From an uncultured Ruminococcus sp. (GTDB lineage Bacteria > Bacillota > Clostridia > Oscillospirales > Acutalibacteraceae), in the NCBI GenBank assembly GCA_902800065.1, contig CADCDE010000022.1:1-54192 (forward strand): a DNA stretch of 54,192 nucleotides, written 5' to 3'. Position 1 is the stretch's first letter. Each line of letters opens with the position of its first letter. Shown in pieces: positions 44,179 to 52,367 of this stretch. The notes under the pieces are model-generated. The model was not told where the DNA came from. It searched no databases and was given only the letters and a program-made list of their open reading frames with translations. Position numbers and translations under genes: made by a program.

Positions 44179-45354
44179 ATGGTAGTAGTAGATATAAGAA
44201 ATATTCTTGCTGACAGAAATATTCAGCTTTCAAGCGTAAACAGTGACTGTATTTATTACCTTGAGGAAAAAAATGATGACGGCAACAACAATCTTTTTGT
44301 ATTGGAATATGACCGTGCATCAAGAAAGGAAAGGCTTGTATCCAATTATTCTCTTGAGGATCCATCATTCGTGGAACATCTCTTTACTTTTGAAAAAAAT
44401 CTTATACTTATCCTCGAAAATGGAACAAACAGTCTCTGGATGATTGAGCTTGACAAAAAAACGGGTACCGAGAAAAACAGAAGAAAGATAGTTTGTACAG
44501 GTGCCTTTAAAGAGTGTATGGCTATCGACAGCCAGCATCTGCTGATATATATGGCACCTGATGCCGATAATTCCGAGGTATTCCAGAAATATAAGGAGGT
44601 AACGGGCTGTGACTGCCTCTGTTATCTGTATGACCTTGAGGAAAGCAAAAAATATTTCGTGAAATCATCCCTTATCGCAAAGGTCGGTTGTCAGAATATC
44701 AAAATGATGACCGTCAAGAATGAGAAATTCGTTTTGCTTCTTGATCCCTACGGTGATGAAAATATCAAAGAGGAATTCTATAAAGAGCAGAGATGGATAC
44801 ACAATGATATAAGAGATAATATATGGCTCTGCCGTATGAATGAGCTTTTGAAGGAGATAAAGTCAGGCAAGGAAATAATAACCAAACGCTGTATTGCGAG
44901 TGCCGATATAAAGGCTCTTGTCAGATATATGGGCATATCCAAAAACAAGGTCTACTTCCGTGCAAAGGAATTCAAGAGCGGTGCCGAAAAGATATGCAGT
45001 TATGATGTTTCTACAAACAAGCTCGGCGTTGAAACAGACCTTCATTCAAATGATGACAGCGTTATGTATATAATAGATGAAAATCCGTTCAAGCTGTTCT
45101 CAGTACTTTCGGGAGTGGAAAAGAAATATGTAAAAGGAATCGTCAATTCCGATGTTGAACTTGAGTATGATACAGAGATAGGAGATTTTGTTTCATGTAT
45201 AGACAACAGATATATAATCACAAACAGGACTCTCCACAGCACAGAGGATAAAACATCCTTTGATTACTGCTTTATCTATGATGCAAAGCTCGATAAATAT
45301 GAAAGCTATACCTGTAATTCCTTTGTAAAGGACGATACACTTATACTTTATTGA
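44179..45354 (+). CDS. Soluble beta-propeller-like protein, unknown function
   Basis: A 391-residue protein without signal peptide or membrane segment. Repeated strand motifs (SDCIYYLEEK, NSLWMIELD, DCLCYLYDLEE, NKVYFRAKEF, DYCFIYDAKLD) suggest a six- or seven-bladed propeller related to the outer domain of the preceding gene. AGAAGGA precedes the ATG. Spacing to the gene before (29 bp) and after (17 bp) indicates one operon. No enzyme motif is visible. Confidence 0.65.
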   Translation: MVVVDIRNILADRNIQLSSVNSDCIYYLEEKNDDGNNNLFVLEYDRASRKERLVSNYSLEDPSFVEHLFTFEKNLILILENGTNSLWMIELDKKTGTEKNRRKIVCTGAFKECMAIDSQHLLIYMAPDADNSEVFQKYKEVTGCDCLCYLYDLEESKKYFVKSSLIAKVGCQNIKMMTVKNEKFVLLLDPYGDENIKEEFYKEQRWIHNDIRDNIWLCRMNELLKEIKSGKEIITKRCIASADIKALVRYMGISKNKVYFRAKEFKSGAEKICSYDVSTNKLGVETDLHSNDDSVMYIIDENPFKLFSVLSGVEKKYVKGIVNSDVELEYDTEIGDFVSCIDNRYIITNRTLHSTEDKTSFDYCFIYDAKLDKYESYTCNSFVKDDTLILY

Positions 45355-45371
45355 CAAGACGGTAGAATGAC

Positions 45372-45998
45372 ATGAAAAAATTATTGTGTTTCGGTGATTC
45401 AAACACCTACGGCTACAGATATTATGACAGAGGACGTTTTGACGAAAATACACGATGGACAGGACTTCTGTCAAAAATGCTTGAAGCATATGATATACAG
45501 GTCATAGAGCAAGGTCTTAACAGCCGTACAACTGTATTTGATTGCAAGGAAAAGCCCGATAAAAACGGCAGTAAGGCACTTCCAGATATACTCGGGGAAA
45601 ACTATCCGCTTGACTATGCAATAGTGATGCTCGGTACAAATGACTGCAAAACGGAATTCAATGCCACTGTCAATGAAATAACTGATGGTCTTGATGTAAT
45701 TATCAGTCAGATAAGACTCTTTGACAGCAGAACAAAAATAATTCTCGTATGCCCTGTATATATCAGCGAGACTGTTCTGTCACATAATTTTTCAACGAGC
45801 TTTGATGAAAAAAGTATTTCGAAATCCATAGAGCTTGAAGAAAAAATCAAAAAGTTAGCCGCCGATAATGACTGTATATTCCTGTCAGCCGCCAGGATAG
45901 CAGATACATCAGAAACTGACGGTATACATCTTGATGAGAGAGGACACAAGGCACTTGCACAGACATTTTTTGAGTGCGTCAAGAGGGAATTTTTATGA
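45372..45998 (+). CDS. SGNH/GDSL hydrolase
   Basis: A 208-residue cytosolic SGNH-fold esterase. All four blocks are present: LLCFGDSNTYGY with the nucleophile Ser10, the glycine of GLNSRTT, MLGTNDCK with the Asn, and DGIHLDERGH with the catalytic Asp and His. Such enzymes hydrolyse acyl or acetyl esters; the substrate is unknown. No signal peptide is seen, so an extracellular polysaccharide role is unlikely unless it is exported otherwise. Its stop overlaps the next start (ATGA), so the two products are translationally coupled. Confidence 0.88.
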   Translation: MKKLLCFGDSNTYGYRYYDRGRFDENTRWTGLLSKMLEAYDIQVIEQGLNSRTTVFDCKEKPDKNGSKALPDILGENYPLDYAIVMLGTNDCKTEFNATVNEITDGLDVIISQIRLFDSRTKIILVCPVYISETVLSHNFSTSFDEKSISKSIELEEKIKKLAADNDCIFLSAARIADTSETDGIHLDERGHKALAQTFFECVKREFL

Positions 45999-46603
45999 TA
46001 AGTGTCAAAAAAAATATAAATGGAATTATACTTGAAGCTACTGTTGAAGACGGGTTTGAAGTAAATGCAAAAGCATTTCTCGGTGTTTTTGAAAATATTG
46101 ATTTGAAAAATATCCCTGACGGATATAAAATACAAATCGGCTGGACTGTTTTTATCCTTGCGGATACTCCTGAAGGAACTAAAAAGATTCTTTCCCCCGA
46201 TTATACAAATAATCCGCTGAAGCATCTCACTGAAGACCTTACACTTGCAATACAAATACAGGAAAAACAGTTTGAATTTCTGAGTGCTTTTAAGCTGAAG
46301 GGTGAACCAACAGTTTTTTACAGTAAGATTGTCTGTGCAAAGAACGTCCTTGAGGCTGATAAAATTTATCTTCACCGTACTCAGAAAGCAGATAAATATG
46401 ATTCGGGCTGGTATATAGGCTTTGCAGATGCCCGGAAAACACCCTCGCCTGATGAATTGGAGTCAATTTACGCTTTTGAGCTTCTTTATAAAAAACCGTC
46501 ATTTGTACAGTTTCTGTTACTGCCGACTGACTGGATGATAGTTATTGAAAATAATTCTGTCATAGCGGTAGTAAACCCCGATAATGAAAATATTTTGCAT
46601 TAA
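45995..46603 (+). CDS. DUF2185/Imm33-like protein
   Basis: A 202-residue protein. The second half contains the KADKYDSGWYIGFAD segment and the VCAKNVLEADKIYLHR strand, which match the DUF2185 family, also called immunity protein Imm33. Members are thought to protect against polymorphic toxins, but many have no known partner, and no toxin gene is visible next to this one. I start at ATG 45995, which overlaps the SGNH stop and has GAGGGA upstream; an in-frame GTG/ATG seven codons earlier is less likely. A strong terminator follows, ending the unit. Confidence 0.65.
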   Translation: MISVKKNINGIILEATVEDGFEVNAKAFLGVFENIDLKNIPDGYKIQIGWTVFILADTPEGTKKILSPDYTNNPLKHLTEDLTLAIQIQEKQFEFLSAFKLKGEPTVFYSKIVCAKNVLEADKIYLHRTQKADKYDSGWYIGFADARKTPSPDELESIYAFELLYKKPSFVQFLLLPTDWMIVIENNSVIAVVNPDNENILH

Positions 46604-46606
46604 GAT

Positions 46607-46645
46607 AATGAAGTACAGAGAGAATTTCTGTACTTCATTTTTTTT
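46607..46645 (+). terminator. Terminator after the SGNH/Imm33-like operon
   Basis: Perfect 13-bp stem AATGAAGTACAGA / TCTGTACTTCATT with a T8 tail. Confidence 0.93.
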
Positions 46646-47046
46646 ATTTAAAATACTCAAAAAAATGTCCTGAAATTCGTACAATATTTTTATAAAAAGT
46701 GCGAAAAAATATTGATTTAAAATAAAAAATTTAGTATAATATCCATATAGAAACAGTGGGGCAGAATGCCCTTTTTTAGTTATCACACTTTGAATTTCTT
46801 TAAAAGAATCATTGTGGAAAATATACTAAAAAATATATTATATTTGTTCAAATGTATAAAAAATGTGCTGATGCTATTGAAAATTTATCAGAAATTTAGT
46901 ATAGTTTATTTAGGCGGAAGATATAATTGTTATTAGTCTTTGTATAATTTGCCTAAAATTATGATATTATTTTTAGAGAGGAATTTTTATAATGATTATT
47001 GGATTTTCATTTTGTATGAAATTCCCCGAAAGGACGGTGATATTTG
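46646..47046. other. 400-bp AT-rich intergenic region before the LRR gene
   Basis: No gene of normal length is visible. The stretch is very AT-rich with several TATAAT-like boxes (46922-46927, 46943-46948) but no convincing -35/-10 pair. Arms TTTAGGC (46909-46915) and GCCTAAA (46951-46957) form an inverted repeat around a possible promoter. A 21-codon frame, 46992-47057, has a GAGAGG site ten bases upstream and ends 11 bases into the next gene, so it could be a leader peptide. Confidence 0.4.
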
Positions 47047-49734
47047 ATGCAGTGTAAAAAGTGCGGAAGTGAATGGAAAACCAGTGCAAAAGCGAATCTT
47101 ATCATAAGATGTCCTTTTTGCGGTGCAGAGCTTGATAATCAGGACGAGAAAAAGCTCACCTTCGACAACGCCAAGGAAGGTTTGAGATACATAATCAAAA
47201 CTTACGGTATTGATATAATCCTTGACGGTCTTCAGCTTCGTGCAATGCTCGATGAGTATATCCCTGATCTAAAACAGGAAAGAAAAGTATTTCTTGATGC
47301 ATATGAGCAGGGTGTCTGCAATGCTCTCTATATGGCACATGATGAGCCTGAAATAGACAAATGTATTGCGATACTCCAATCTATCAAGGTACTTACACAG
47401 GATGCCTGCATGGCTGAAAAATGGGCGTGCTATGTCGTTGAAACATTCGTTTATGCTCTGAACTGGAATGTTCCGATGTTCGGTATAACGCCTAATATCC
47501 ATATGTATCAGATACCGGAGAATATTAACGAAAACGGTGAGAGAAAAGGTCAGATACTTATCGGCTCAGGTGAGGTATGGGTAAATCAGAATGATTCCGA
47601 CAGTGATATGTGGAACGGTTCGGAAAACGGTTCAAACGGCAGTTTTGTCCTTCCGAGCGAAAAGTCCCAGCTTTCCGAAACCTCCGAGGCGGGGTATTCA
47701 AGACCGACTGTATTTGATTTCTTTTCCGGAAACAATAATAATTCTGCTGTACCCTCTGAGCAGAAGGAACAGCAAAATCAGTCAATGGACGAGTCTTCAG
47801 CATTTGACTTCACAGGTGAAGAAGATAAAAAAGAAAAACAGGAAGAACAAAAAATAGAGCCTCCTGTATTTGACTTCACAGGTGAAGATGATGAAAAAGA
47901 GGAAGCTCCAAAAGAACAAAAAATAGAACCTCCTGTATTCGACTTCACAGGTGAAGATAATGAAAAAGAGGAAGCTCCGAAAGAACAAAAAATAGAGCCT
48001 CCTGTATTCGACTTTACGGGTGAAGATGATGAAAAAGAGGAAGCTCCGAAAGAACAAAAAATAGAGCCTCCTGTATTCGACTTCACGGGTGAGGAGGAGG
48101 AAAAAGAGGAAGCTCCGAAAGAACAGAAAATAGAGCCTCCTGTATTCGATTTCACGGATGAAGCAGATGAAAAGGAAGAAGCTCCGAAAGAACAAAAAAT
48201 AGAGCCTCCTGTATTCGACTTCACAGATGAAGCAGATGAAAATAAAGAAGCTCCGAAAGAACAAAAAATAGAGCCTCCTGTATTCGATTTTACAGGCGAA
48301 TCGGATGAAAAGGAAGAAAAAGAATCTGAAAAAGTCCCTGAAAAGCCAAAAACTGAACAGCAGCCGCCTGTTCAGACAAATCCGTGGGGACAGCCGATGA
48401 CACCTCCAGGCATTGATCCGACTCAGCAGCCTCAGATGCCTTGGGGATATAATCCTTGGATGCAGATGCCGCAGCAGGGTGCAGACCCGGCTCAGCAGCC
48501 TCAGATGCCTTGGGGATACAATCCTTGGATGCAGATGCCGCAGCAGGGTGCAGATCCGACTCAACAGCCTCAGATGCCTTGGGGATACAATCCTTGGATG
48601 CAGATGCCGCAGCAGGGTGCAGATCCGGCTCAGCAGCCTCAGATGCCTTGGGGATATAATCCTTGGATGCAGCAAGTGCCTAATCAGCAAATGCCGAACC
48701 AGCAGATGCCGAATCAGCAGATGCCAACTCAGCCTGCTGCTGTTCAGCAGCCTGTCCAGCCGGCAGCACCTGTAAACGAGGAGCCTAAAAAGGAAGAAGC
48801 TCCTGTTCAGGCTGAAATAAAAGAAGAAGCTCCTGCAAATCCGAGTGAGCCGATAGCTGAAAGTAAACCTGAGGTACAGTCTCAGCCGAATGAAGCTGTA
48901 TCGGAAAATCTGAAAACATTTACCGTGAATGATATACAGAATATAGCTGCAAAGCGTATCGTTGTACCGGAAGGATATCAGGCACTGAGTGATGCCGTTT
49001 TCTCCGGAAATGAACAGTTAGAATCTGTCGAATTACCTGGAAGTCTTGTAAAAATAGGTGAAAGAGCCTTTGAAAACTGCAAGAAGCTAATGACGATAAA
49101 TATCCCGTCATCAGTTACAGATATAGGCAGAGGAGCTTTTTCGGGATGTAAGTCTTTACAGAAAATTGAACTTAATCAGAATATAAAAAGAATAAGACAG
49201 AGTACCTTCAGCGGATGTGAATCGCTTAAGGATTTCTCAATACCGAACAGTGTACAGAGCTTCGGCAAACACGCTTTCCTTAACTGTGAGTCTCTTACCG
49301 ATATTGTGATCCCTGACGGTGTTGATGAGCTTCCTGAAAATCTTTTCAGCGGATGCCGTTCTCTCAAGACTGTCAAGGTTCCCGAAACGGTTTTGAATAT
49401 CAGAAAGAATGCTTTCAGCTGGTGTGAGGCACTGACAACTGTTAATATACCTGAACTTGTCACTGAGATAGAAGACGGTGCATTTACGGGATGCGGTTCT
49501 CTTAAAACCGTTAATATACCGCAAAAACTCAGGTCTATCGGCTATGGTTCATTCAGCAAGTGCGGAAATATCAGATCACTTATACTTCCCGATACTGTAG
49601 ATAATATAAGTGCAAATGCATTCAACGGTTCAAACAGGACTCTCGTTGTAAAATGTTCACCTGACAATAAGTATGTCAAGCATTACTGCAGGATGAATCG
49701 TGTAAAATGCAAGGATATTGAATCGGAAGAATAA
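47047..49734 (+). CDS. Zinc-ribbon protein with two 23-residue repeat arrays and BspA-type LRRs
   Basis: An 895-residue mosaic protein. It has an N-terminal zinc ribbon (Cys3, 6, 22, 25) and a helical domain to about residue 170. Then come eight acidic 23-residue repeats (about 250-418, unit core PPVFDFTGEDDEKEEAPKEQ), a Pro-rich link, and four 23-residue repeats of another kind (about 456-548, core PQMPWGYNPWMQMPQQG). A NQQMP run and a second linker lead to a BspA/LRR_5 domain (about 620-880). BspA-type LRRs are usually extracellular, yet no signal peptide or membrane segment is visible. The start is ATG 47047 with a weak GGACGGTG site. Function unknown; it looks like a scaffold. Confidence 0.8.
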   Translation: MQCKKCGSEWKTSAKANLIIRCPFCGAELDNQDEKKLTFDNAKEGLRYIIKTYGIDIILDGLQLRAMLDEYIPDLKQERKVFLDAYEQGVCNALYMAHDEPEIDKCIAILQSIKVLTQDACMAEKWACYVVETFVYALNWNVPMFGITPNIHMYQIPENINENGERKGQILIGSGEVWVNQNDSDSDMWNGSENGSNGSFVLPSEKSQLSETSEAGYSRPTVFDFFSGNNNNSAVPSEQKEQQNQSMDESSAFDFTGEEDKKEKQEEQKIEPPVFDFTGEDDEKEEAPKEQKIEPPVFDFTGEDNEKEEAPKEQKIEPPVFDFTGEDDEKEEAPKEQKIEPPVFDFTGEEEEKEEAPKEQKIEPPVFDFTDEADEKEEAPKEQKIEPPVFDFTDEADENKEAPKEQKIEPPVFDFTGESDEKEEKESEKVPEKPKTEQQPPVQTNPWGQPMTPPGIDPTQQPQMPWGYNPWMQMPQQGADPAQQPQMPWGYNPWMQMPQQGADPTQQPQMPWGYNPWMQMPQQGADPAQQPQMPWGYNPWMQQVPNQQMPNQQMPNQQMPTQPAAVQQPVQPAAPVNEEPKKEEAPVQAEIKEEAPANPSEPIAESKPEVQSQPNEAVSENLKTFTVNDIQNIAAKRIVVPEGYQALSDAVFSGNEQLESVELPGSLVKIGERAFENCKKLMTINIPSSVTDIGRGAFSGCKSLQKIELNQNIKRIRQSTFSGCESLKDFSIPNSVQSFGKHAFLNCESLTDIVIPDGVDELPENLFSGCRSLKTVKVPETVLNIRKNAFSWCEALTTVNIPELVTEIEDGAFTGCGSLKTVNIPQKLRSIGYGSFSKCGNIRSLILPDTVDNISANAFNGSNRTLVVKCSPDNKYVKHYCRMNRVKCKDIESEE
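47803..48345 (+). repeat. Eight 69-bp tandem repeats (first array in the LRR gene)
   Basis: Coding repeats with a 69-bp, 23-codon unit, nearly identical in the central copies and diverged in the first and last. They encode the acidic FDFTGE...KEQKIEPPV array. The near-identity suggests recent expansion or contraction by slippage or recombination. Confidence 0.9.
48413..48690 (+). repeat. Four 69-bp tandem repeats (second array in the LRR gene)
   Basis: A second coding array with an unrelated unit but the same 69-bp period, encoding the Trp/Met/Gln/Pro-rich GADPTQQPQMPWGYNPWMQ-type unit. The copies differ at only a few bases. Confidence 0.9.
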
Positions 49735-49756
49735 TATCACAGTCATAAAAATAAAG

Positions 49757-49810
49757 GCGGCAGGCATATTTTTTATATGTCCTGTCGCTTTGATAATTAT
49801 TTTTTTAAGA
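49757..49810 (+). terminator. Weak terminator after the LRR gene
   Basis: Imperfect stem GCGGCAGG-CATAT / ATAT-GTCCTGTCGC; the T-run begins about ten bases after it. Transcription may partly continue into the 95-residue gene. Confidence 0.45.
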
Positions 49811-49828
49811 AAGGAGTGAAAAAAGTTT

Positions 49829-50116
49829 ATGAAATATTTCAGTGATGAGCAGATAAATGAGATGAAACAGCGTGTCAGAAGTGAATTTTCACCGAAATCA
49901 AGAGCGGTATATATGATGTACGTCAGCAGGATAGAAGAACTCAACAAGAAATATGATGAAGGAACAGCAAGCAGTAAGGAGCTTTTGCAGGCAATAGCAG
50001 AATTACAGAGCTTTTCTGAAAGATATGTCCCTCATAACAGTGTTGAGGATAAAAATGATGAAGATGCCGATGCCTATGAGTATGAGAATTATGATTTCCG
50101 TCCTCACGTTTTATGA
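49829..50116 (+). CDS. Small acidic helical protein, unknown function
   Basis: A 95-residue protein, predicted helical, with an acidic tail ending in EYENYDFRPHVL. AAGGAGTG lies 12 bases before the ATG. Its last 13 bp overlap the end of tcdA on the other strand. I recognise no family. Confidence 0.6.
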   Translation: MKYFSDEQINEMKQRVRSEFSPKSRAVYMMYVSRIEELNKKYDEGTASSKELLQAIAELQSFSERYVPHNSVEDKNDEDADAYEYENYDFRPHVL

Positions 50117-50817
50117 ATTATGTCCTTGATGACCTCACCTGCAATTATCAGCCCGACTACTGAAGGTACAAAGGCGATACTTGCAGGTGTTATTTTTTTC
50201 GTTGTTTCGTCATACTCTTTGATTTTCGGCTCGATGGGAGTTTCCTTTGAGTACACGACTTTGAGTTTTTTTATTCCACGTTCTTTTAATTCCTTTCGCA
50301 TTACACGTGCAAGCGGGCATACAGATGTCTTGTATATATCTGAGACCTCAAAAAGTGTCGGGTTTAATTTATTTCCTGCACCCATTGATGAAATTATTGG
50401 AGTATTGCTTTTATCCGCCTGCATGACAAGCTGTATCTTTCCGCTGACGGTGTCAATCGCATCAACTATATAGTCATACTGTGAAAAATCAAATGTTTCA
50501 GCGGTTTCGGGTGTGTAGAATATATTATATGTATTTACTCTGATATCGGGGTTTATATCCTCTGCACGGGCTTTTGCGACTTCTGTTTTATATTTCCCGA
50601 CAGTTGATGAAAGTGCTATTATCTGTCTGTTGATATTTGAAATACTGACAGTATCACGGTCAATAAGGTCAAGATTGCCTATACCGCTTCGTGCAAGTGC
50701 CTCGACAACATATCCGCCGACACCTCCGACACCGAATACAGCTATCCTTGAGCTTTTGAGTTTTTCAAAGCCCTCTTTTCCGATAAGCATTTCTGTTCTT
50801 GAAAATCTGTTTTCCAT
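50104..50817 (-). CDS. tcdA: tRNA threonylcarbamoyladenosine dehydratase TcdA
   Basis: A 237-residue E1-like (ThiF/MoeB superfamily) enzyme. The nucleotide loop is VFGVGGVGGYVVEAL, followed by DLIDRDTVSISNINRQ and VDAIDT; the C-terminal part, SMGAGNKLNPTLFEVSDIYKTSVCPLARVMRKELKERGI (key pieces MGAGNKLNP and DPLARVMRKEL-like), is the TcdA/CsdL hallmark. TcdA uses ATP to dehydrate t6A37 in tRNA to its cyclic form ct6A. TsaD, which completes t6A, is encoded at 12.7 kb in this window. There is an AGGAGATTTTAT site before the ATG. Confidence 0.93.
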   Translation of the reverse strand: MENRFSRTEMLIGKEGFEKLKSSRIAVFGVGGVGGYVVEALARSGIGNLDLIDRDTVSISNINRQIIALSSTVGKYKTEVAKARAEDINPDIRVNTYNIFYTPETAETFDFSQYDYIVDAIDTVSGKIQLVMQADKSNTPIISSMGAGNKLNPTLFEVSDIYKTSVCPLARVMRKELKERGIKKLKVVYSKETPIEPKIKEYDETTKKITPASIAFVPSVVGLIIAGEVIKDIIHKT

Positions 50818-50840
50818 ATAAAATCTCCTGTATGTTTTTT

Positions 50841-50962
50841 ATAGTAAATTACAAAATAAATTGCTCTATGTCATTCCGAGCAAAGCGAGGAATCTTTGAA
50901 AGATTCTTCGTCACTTCGTTCCTCAGAATGACAAAATGAAATTTTTATTGACGTTTATTATA
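50841..50962. repeat. Palindromic repeat, family B, full copy
   Basis: About 122 bp. The left outer arm ATAGTAAATTACAA matches, as an imperfect inverted repeat, TTGACGTTTATTATAG at 50948-50963; between them lie TTGCTCTA and the GTCATTCCGAG...CTCAGAATGAC core. The first 93 bp are nearly identical to the truncated copy at 32797. It lies between the tcdA start and the promoter of the next gene. Confidence 0.75.
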
Positions 50963-51007
50963 GATAAATTATACATTATTTTATTTTAATATTTCAATAA
51001 TTTTTTC

Positions 51008-51036
51008 GTGACAAAATCAAAATTATGTAGTATAAT
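51008..51036 (+). promoter_or_regulatory. Promoter of the 87-residue hypothetical gene
   Basis: GTGACA, 17-bp spacer, TATAAT. Confidence 0.65.
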
Positions 51037-51067
51037 CTGAAGTAACAAAATTCGGGAGATGATAAAA

Positions 51068-51331
51068 TTGCAGGATATTGAAGAATTGGGAATAATTGAC
51101 GAAATTTCCAAAATTGAGGAATTTGAGAAGGAAATGATGATAGTGTCAGGCTTTGCACTTGGTGCAAGAAATATGTTCACAAAGGATACAGATATTTTTA
51201 ATAGCGTAAAATACAATGAATATCGCAGAGATATCCGTGCTTTGGAAAATAACGGTATTATCAGGGAATTGAATGACCATGCTTTCTGGAGCAAGCCTGA
51301 ACCGACTCCACGCAAAAAATGGGAACACTGA
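51068..51331 (+). CDS. Small hypothetical protein
   Basis: About 87 residues, beginning QDIEELGIIDEISKIEEFEKEM; mainly helical with no known motif. I choose TTG 51068, because GGGAG ends nine to ten bases upstream; ATG 51059 would be directly against that site. It has its own promoter and terminator. Unknown function. Confidence 0.55.
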   Translation: MQDIEELGIIDEISKIEEFEKEMMIVSGFALGARNMFTKDTDIFNSVKYNEYRRDIRALENNGIIRELNDHAFWSKPEPTPRKKWEH

Positions 51332-51338
51332 AATAACA

Positions 51339-51375
51339 CGAAAACCGTCTGTAATAAAATTACAGGCGGTTTTCG
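51339..51375. terminator. Terminator shared by convergent genes
   Basis: Strong stem CGAAAACCGTCTGTAA / TTACAGGCGGTTTTCG with one mismatch, between the 87-residue gene and the DUF1284 gene. Confidence 0.8.
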
Positions 51376-51381
51376 CTTCCC

Positions 51382-51765
51382 CTAAATAAAACACAATGTA
51401 CGCCATGTACAATCATGACATACGGTCGCAAGCTGTTTTTTGCTGATGATATTGTTATAAGCAAGTTTTTTTAGCTCACTCCATCTTATTATATCACCAG
51501 AGTGCATATTATATGTTTCAAGACATCTTCTGTCGATAGAAGAAACCTTCTTATTATCTTTGCAGATTCCGTCTATATTATTCGGACAGTTTTCACATAT
51601 GATATCACAATGCTCAGTAAGTCTCAATAGCGGGTTTTCTTTTTCAAGAATAGCTATTATCTCTGTCATGGCTCGGATAAAGTCTTCGCTGTAGCCTTTT
51701 CCAATAAAAAACTGTATGCAAAGGCTGTGATGCGGTCTTAACTCAAAGTTTGATGAGCTTATCAA
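51382..51765 (-). CDS. DUF1284 cysteine-rich protein
   Basis: A 127-residue protein with the RPHHSLCIQFFIGKGY opening of the DUF1284 family and conserved cysteines (CDIICENCPNNIDGICKD; CHDCTWRTLCF), which suggest a metal or Fe-S site. The function of the family is unknown. The TTG start overlaps the end of bioY by 23 bp, so it is read from the bioY transcript and is probably under BirA control too; a role linked to biotin is a guess. Confidence 0.8.
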   Translation of the reverse strand: MISSSNFELRPHHSLCIQFFIGKGYSEDFIRAMTEIIAILEKENPLLRLTEHCDIICENCPNNIDGICKDNKKVSSIDRRCLETYNMHSGDIIRWSELKKLAYNNIISKKQLATVCHDCTWRTLCFI

Positions 51766-52306
51766 GGCGGTTCACCACTACAGTTGCAACGGCTATTTTG
51801 GCAAGGTCAAACAGCAGATACGGAAATACACACAGACTCAATGCACCAATTATATCTATCGGTTCAACTGTTCGGGTATATACTATCATAAACCATACAG
51901 TTCCGAAGGCATAGCATACAGCCAGTCCAAGTATCATTGATACAACAAGCACCCATAATTTTTTTCCGAGCTTGTCGCACATAAATCCTACAATGAGCGA
52001 GGTGAATATAAATCCGATGATATATCCTCCTGTCATTCCGAAAAGTACGCCCAATCCGCTTGAAAATTCCGCAAATACAGGTACACCTATTATTCCCAAG
52101 AGCAGATATACGATAATGCTCAGAGTGCCTCTCTTACATCCCAATATGCCTCCCGTGATAAATACAGCCATCGTCTGCAGGGTAAAAGGTATTGTAGTGG
52201 GTATATATATCTGGGAGCAAACAGCGATCATAGCAGTAAACACCGATATATATATCATATCAAGCAACGCTTGATTGGTATGTTTCTTTGTGTTTTCGAT
52301 ATTCAA
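51743..52306 (-). CDS. bioY: Biotin transporter BioY (ECF S-component)
   Basis: A 187-residue membrane protein with six hydrophobic segments. It carries the BioY signature: QIYIPTTIPFTLQTMAVFITG, quoted for IPFTLQT, then GVPVFAEFSSGLGVLFGMTGGYIIGF, whose key part is GLGVLFGMTGGYI. BioY takes up biotin, alone or with an ECF module encoded elsewhere. The TTG start has GGAAGTG upstream. The promoter lies inside a BirA operator, so uptake should be repressed when biotin is sufficient. Confidence 0.95.
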   Translation of the reverse strand: MNIENTKKHTNQALLDMIYISVFTAMIAVCSQIYIPTTIPFTLQTMAVFITGGILGCKRGTLSIIVYLLLGIIGVPVFAEFSSGLGVLFGMTGGYIIGFIFTSLIVGFMCDKLGKKLWVLVVSMILGLAVCYAFGTVWFMIVYTRTVEPIDIIGALSLCVFPYLLFDLAKIAVATVVVNRLDKLIKL

Positions 52307-52338
52307 TTTTTATCACTTCCTTTTTATTATTTGATATA

Positions 52339-52367
52339 ATTATATTATAATATCAGCCGATTGTCAA
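52339..52367 (-). promoter_or_regulatory. Promoter of bioY
   Basis: Minus-strand TTGACA, 17-bp spacer, TATAAT, a perfect match. The -35 box is within one arm of the BirA operator. Confidence 0.9.

Noticed and set aside
47797..48690. A 297-codon open frame on the minus strand opposite the repeat arrays
   Set aside because: It exists only because the 69-bp repeats lack stops in that frame; its product is a low-complexity repeat with no ribosome site, and the plus-strand gene has clear domains on both sides.
47803..48690. Regular repeats that might suggest a CRISPR array
   Set aside because: The repeats are contiguous without spacers, keep the reading frame and encode protein repeats; no cas genes are present.
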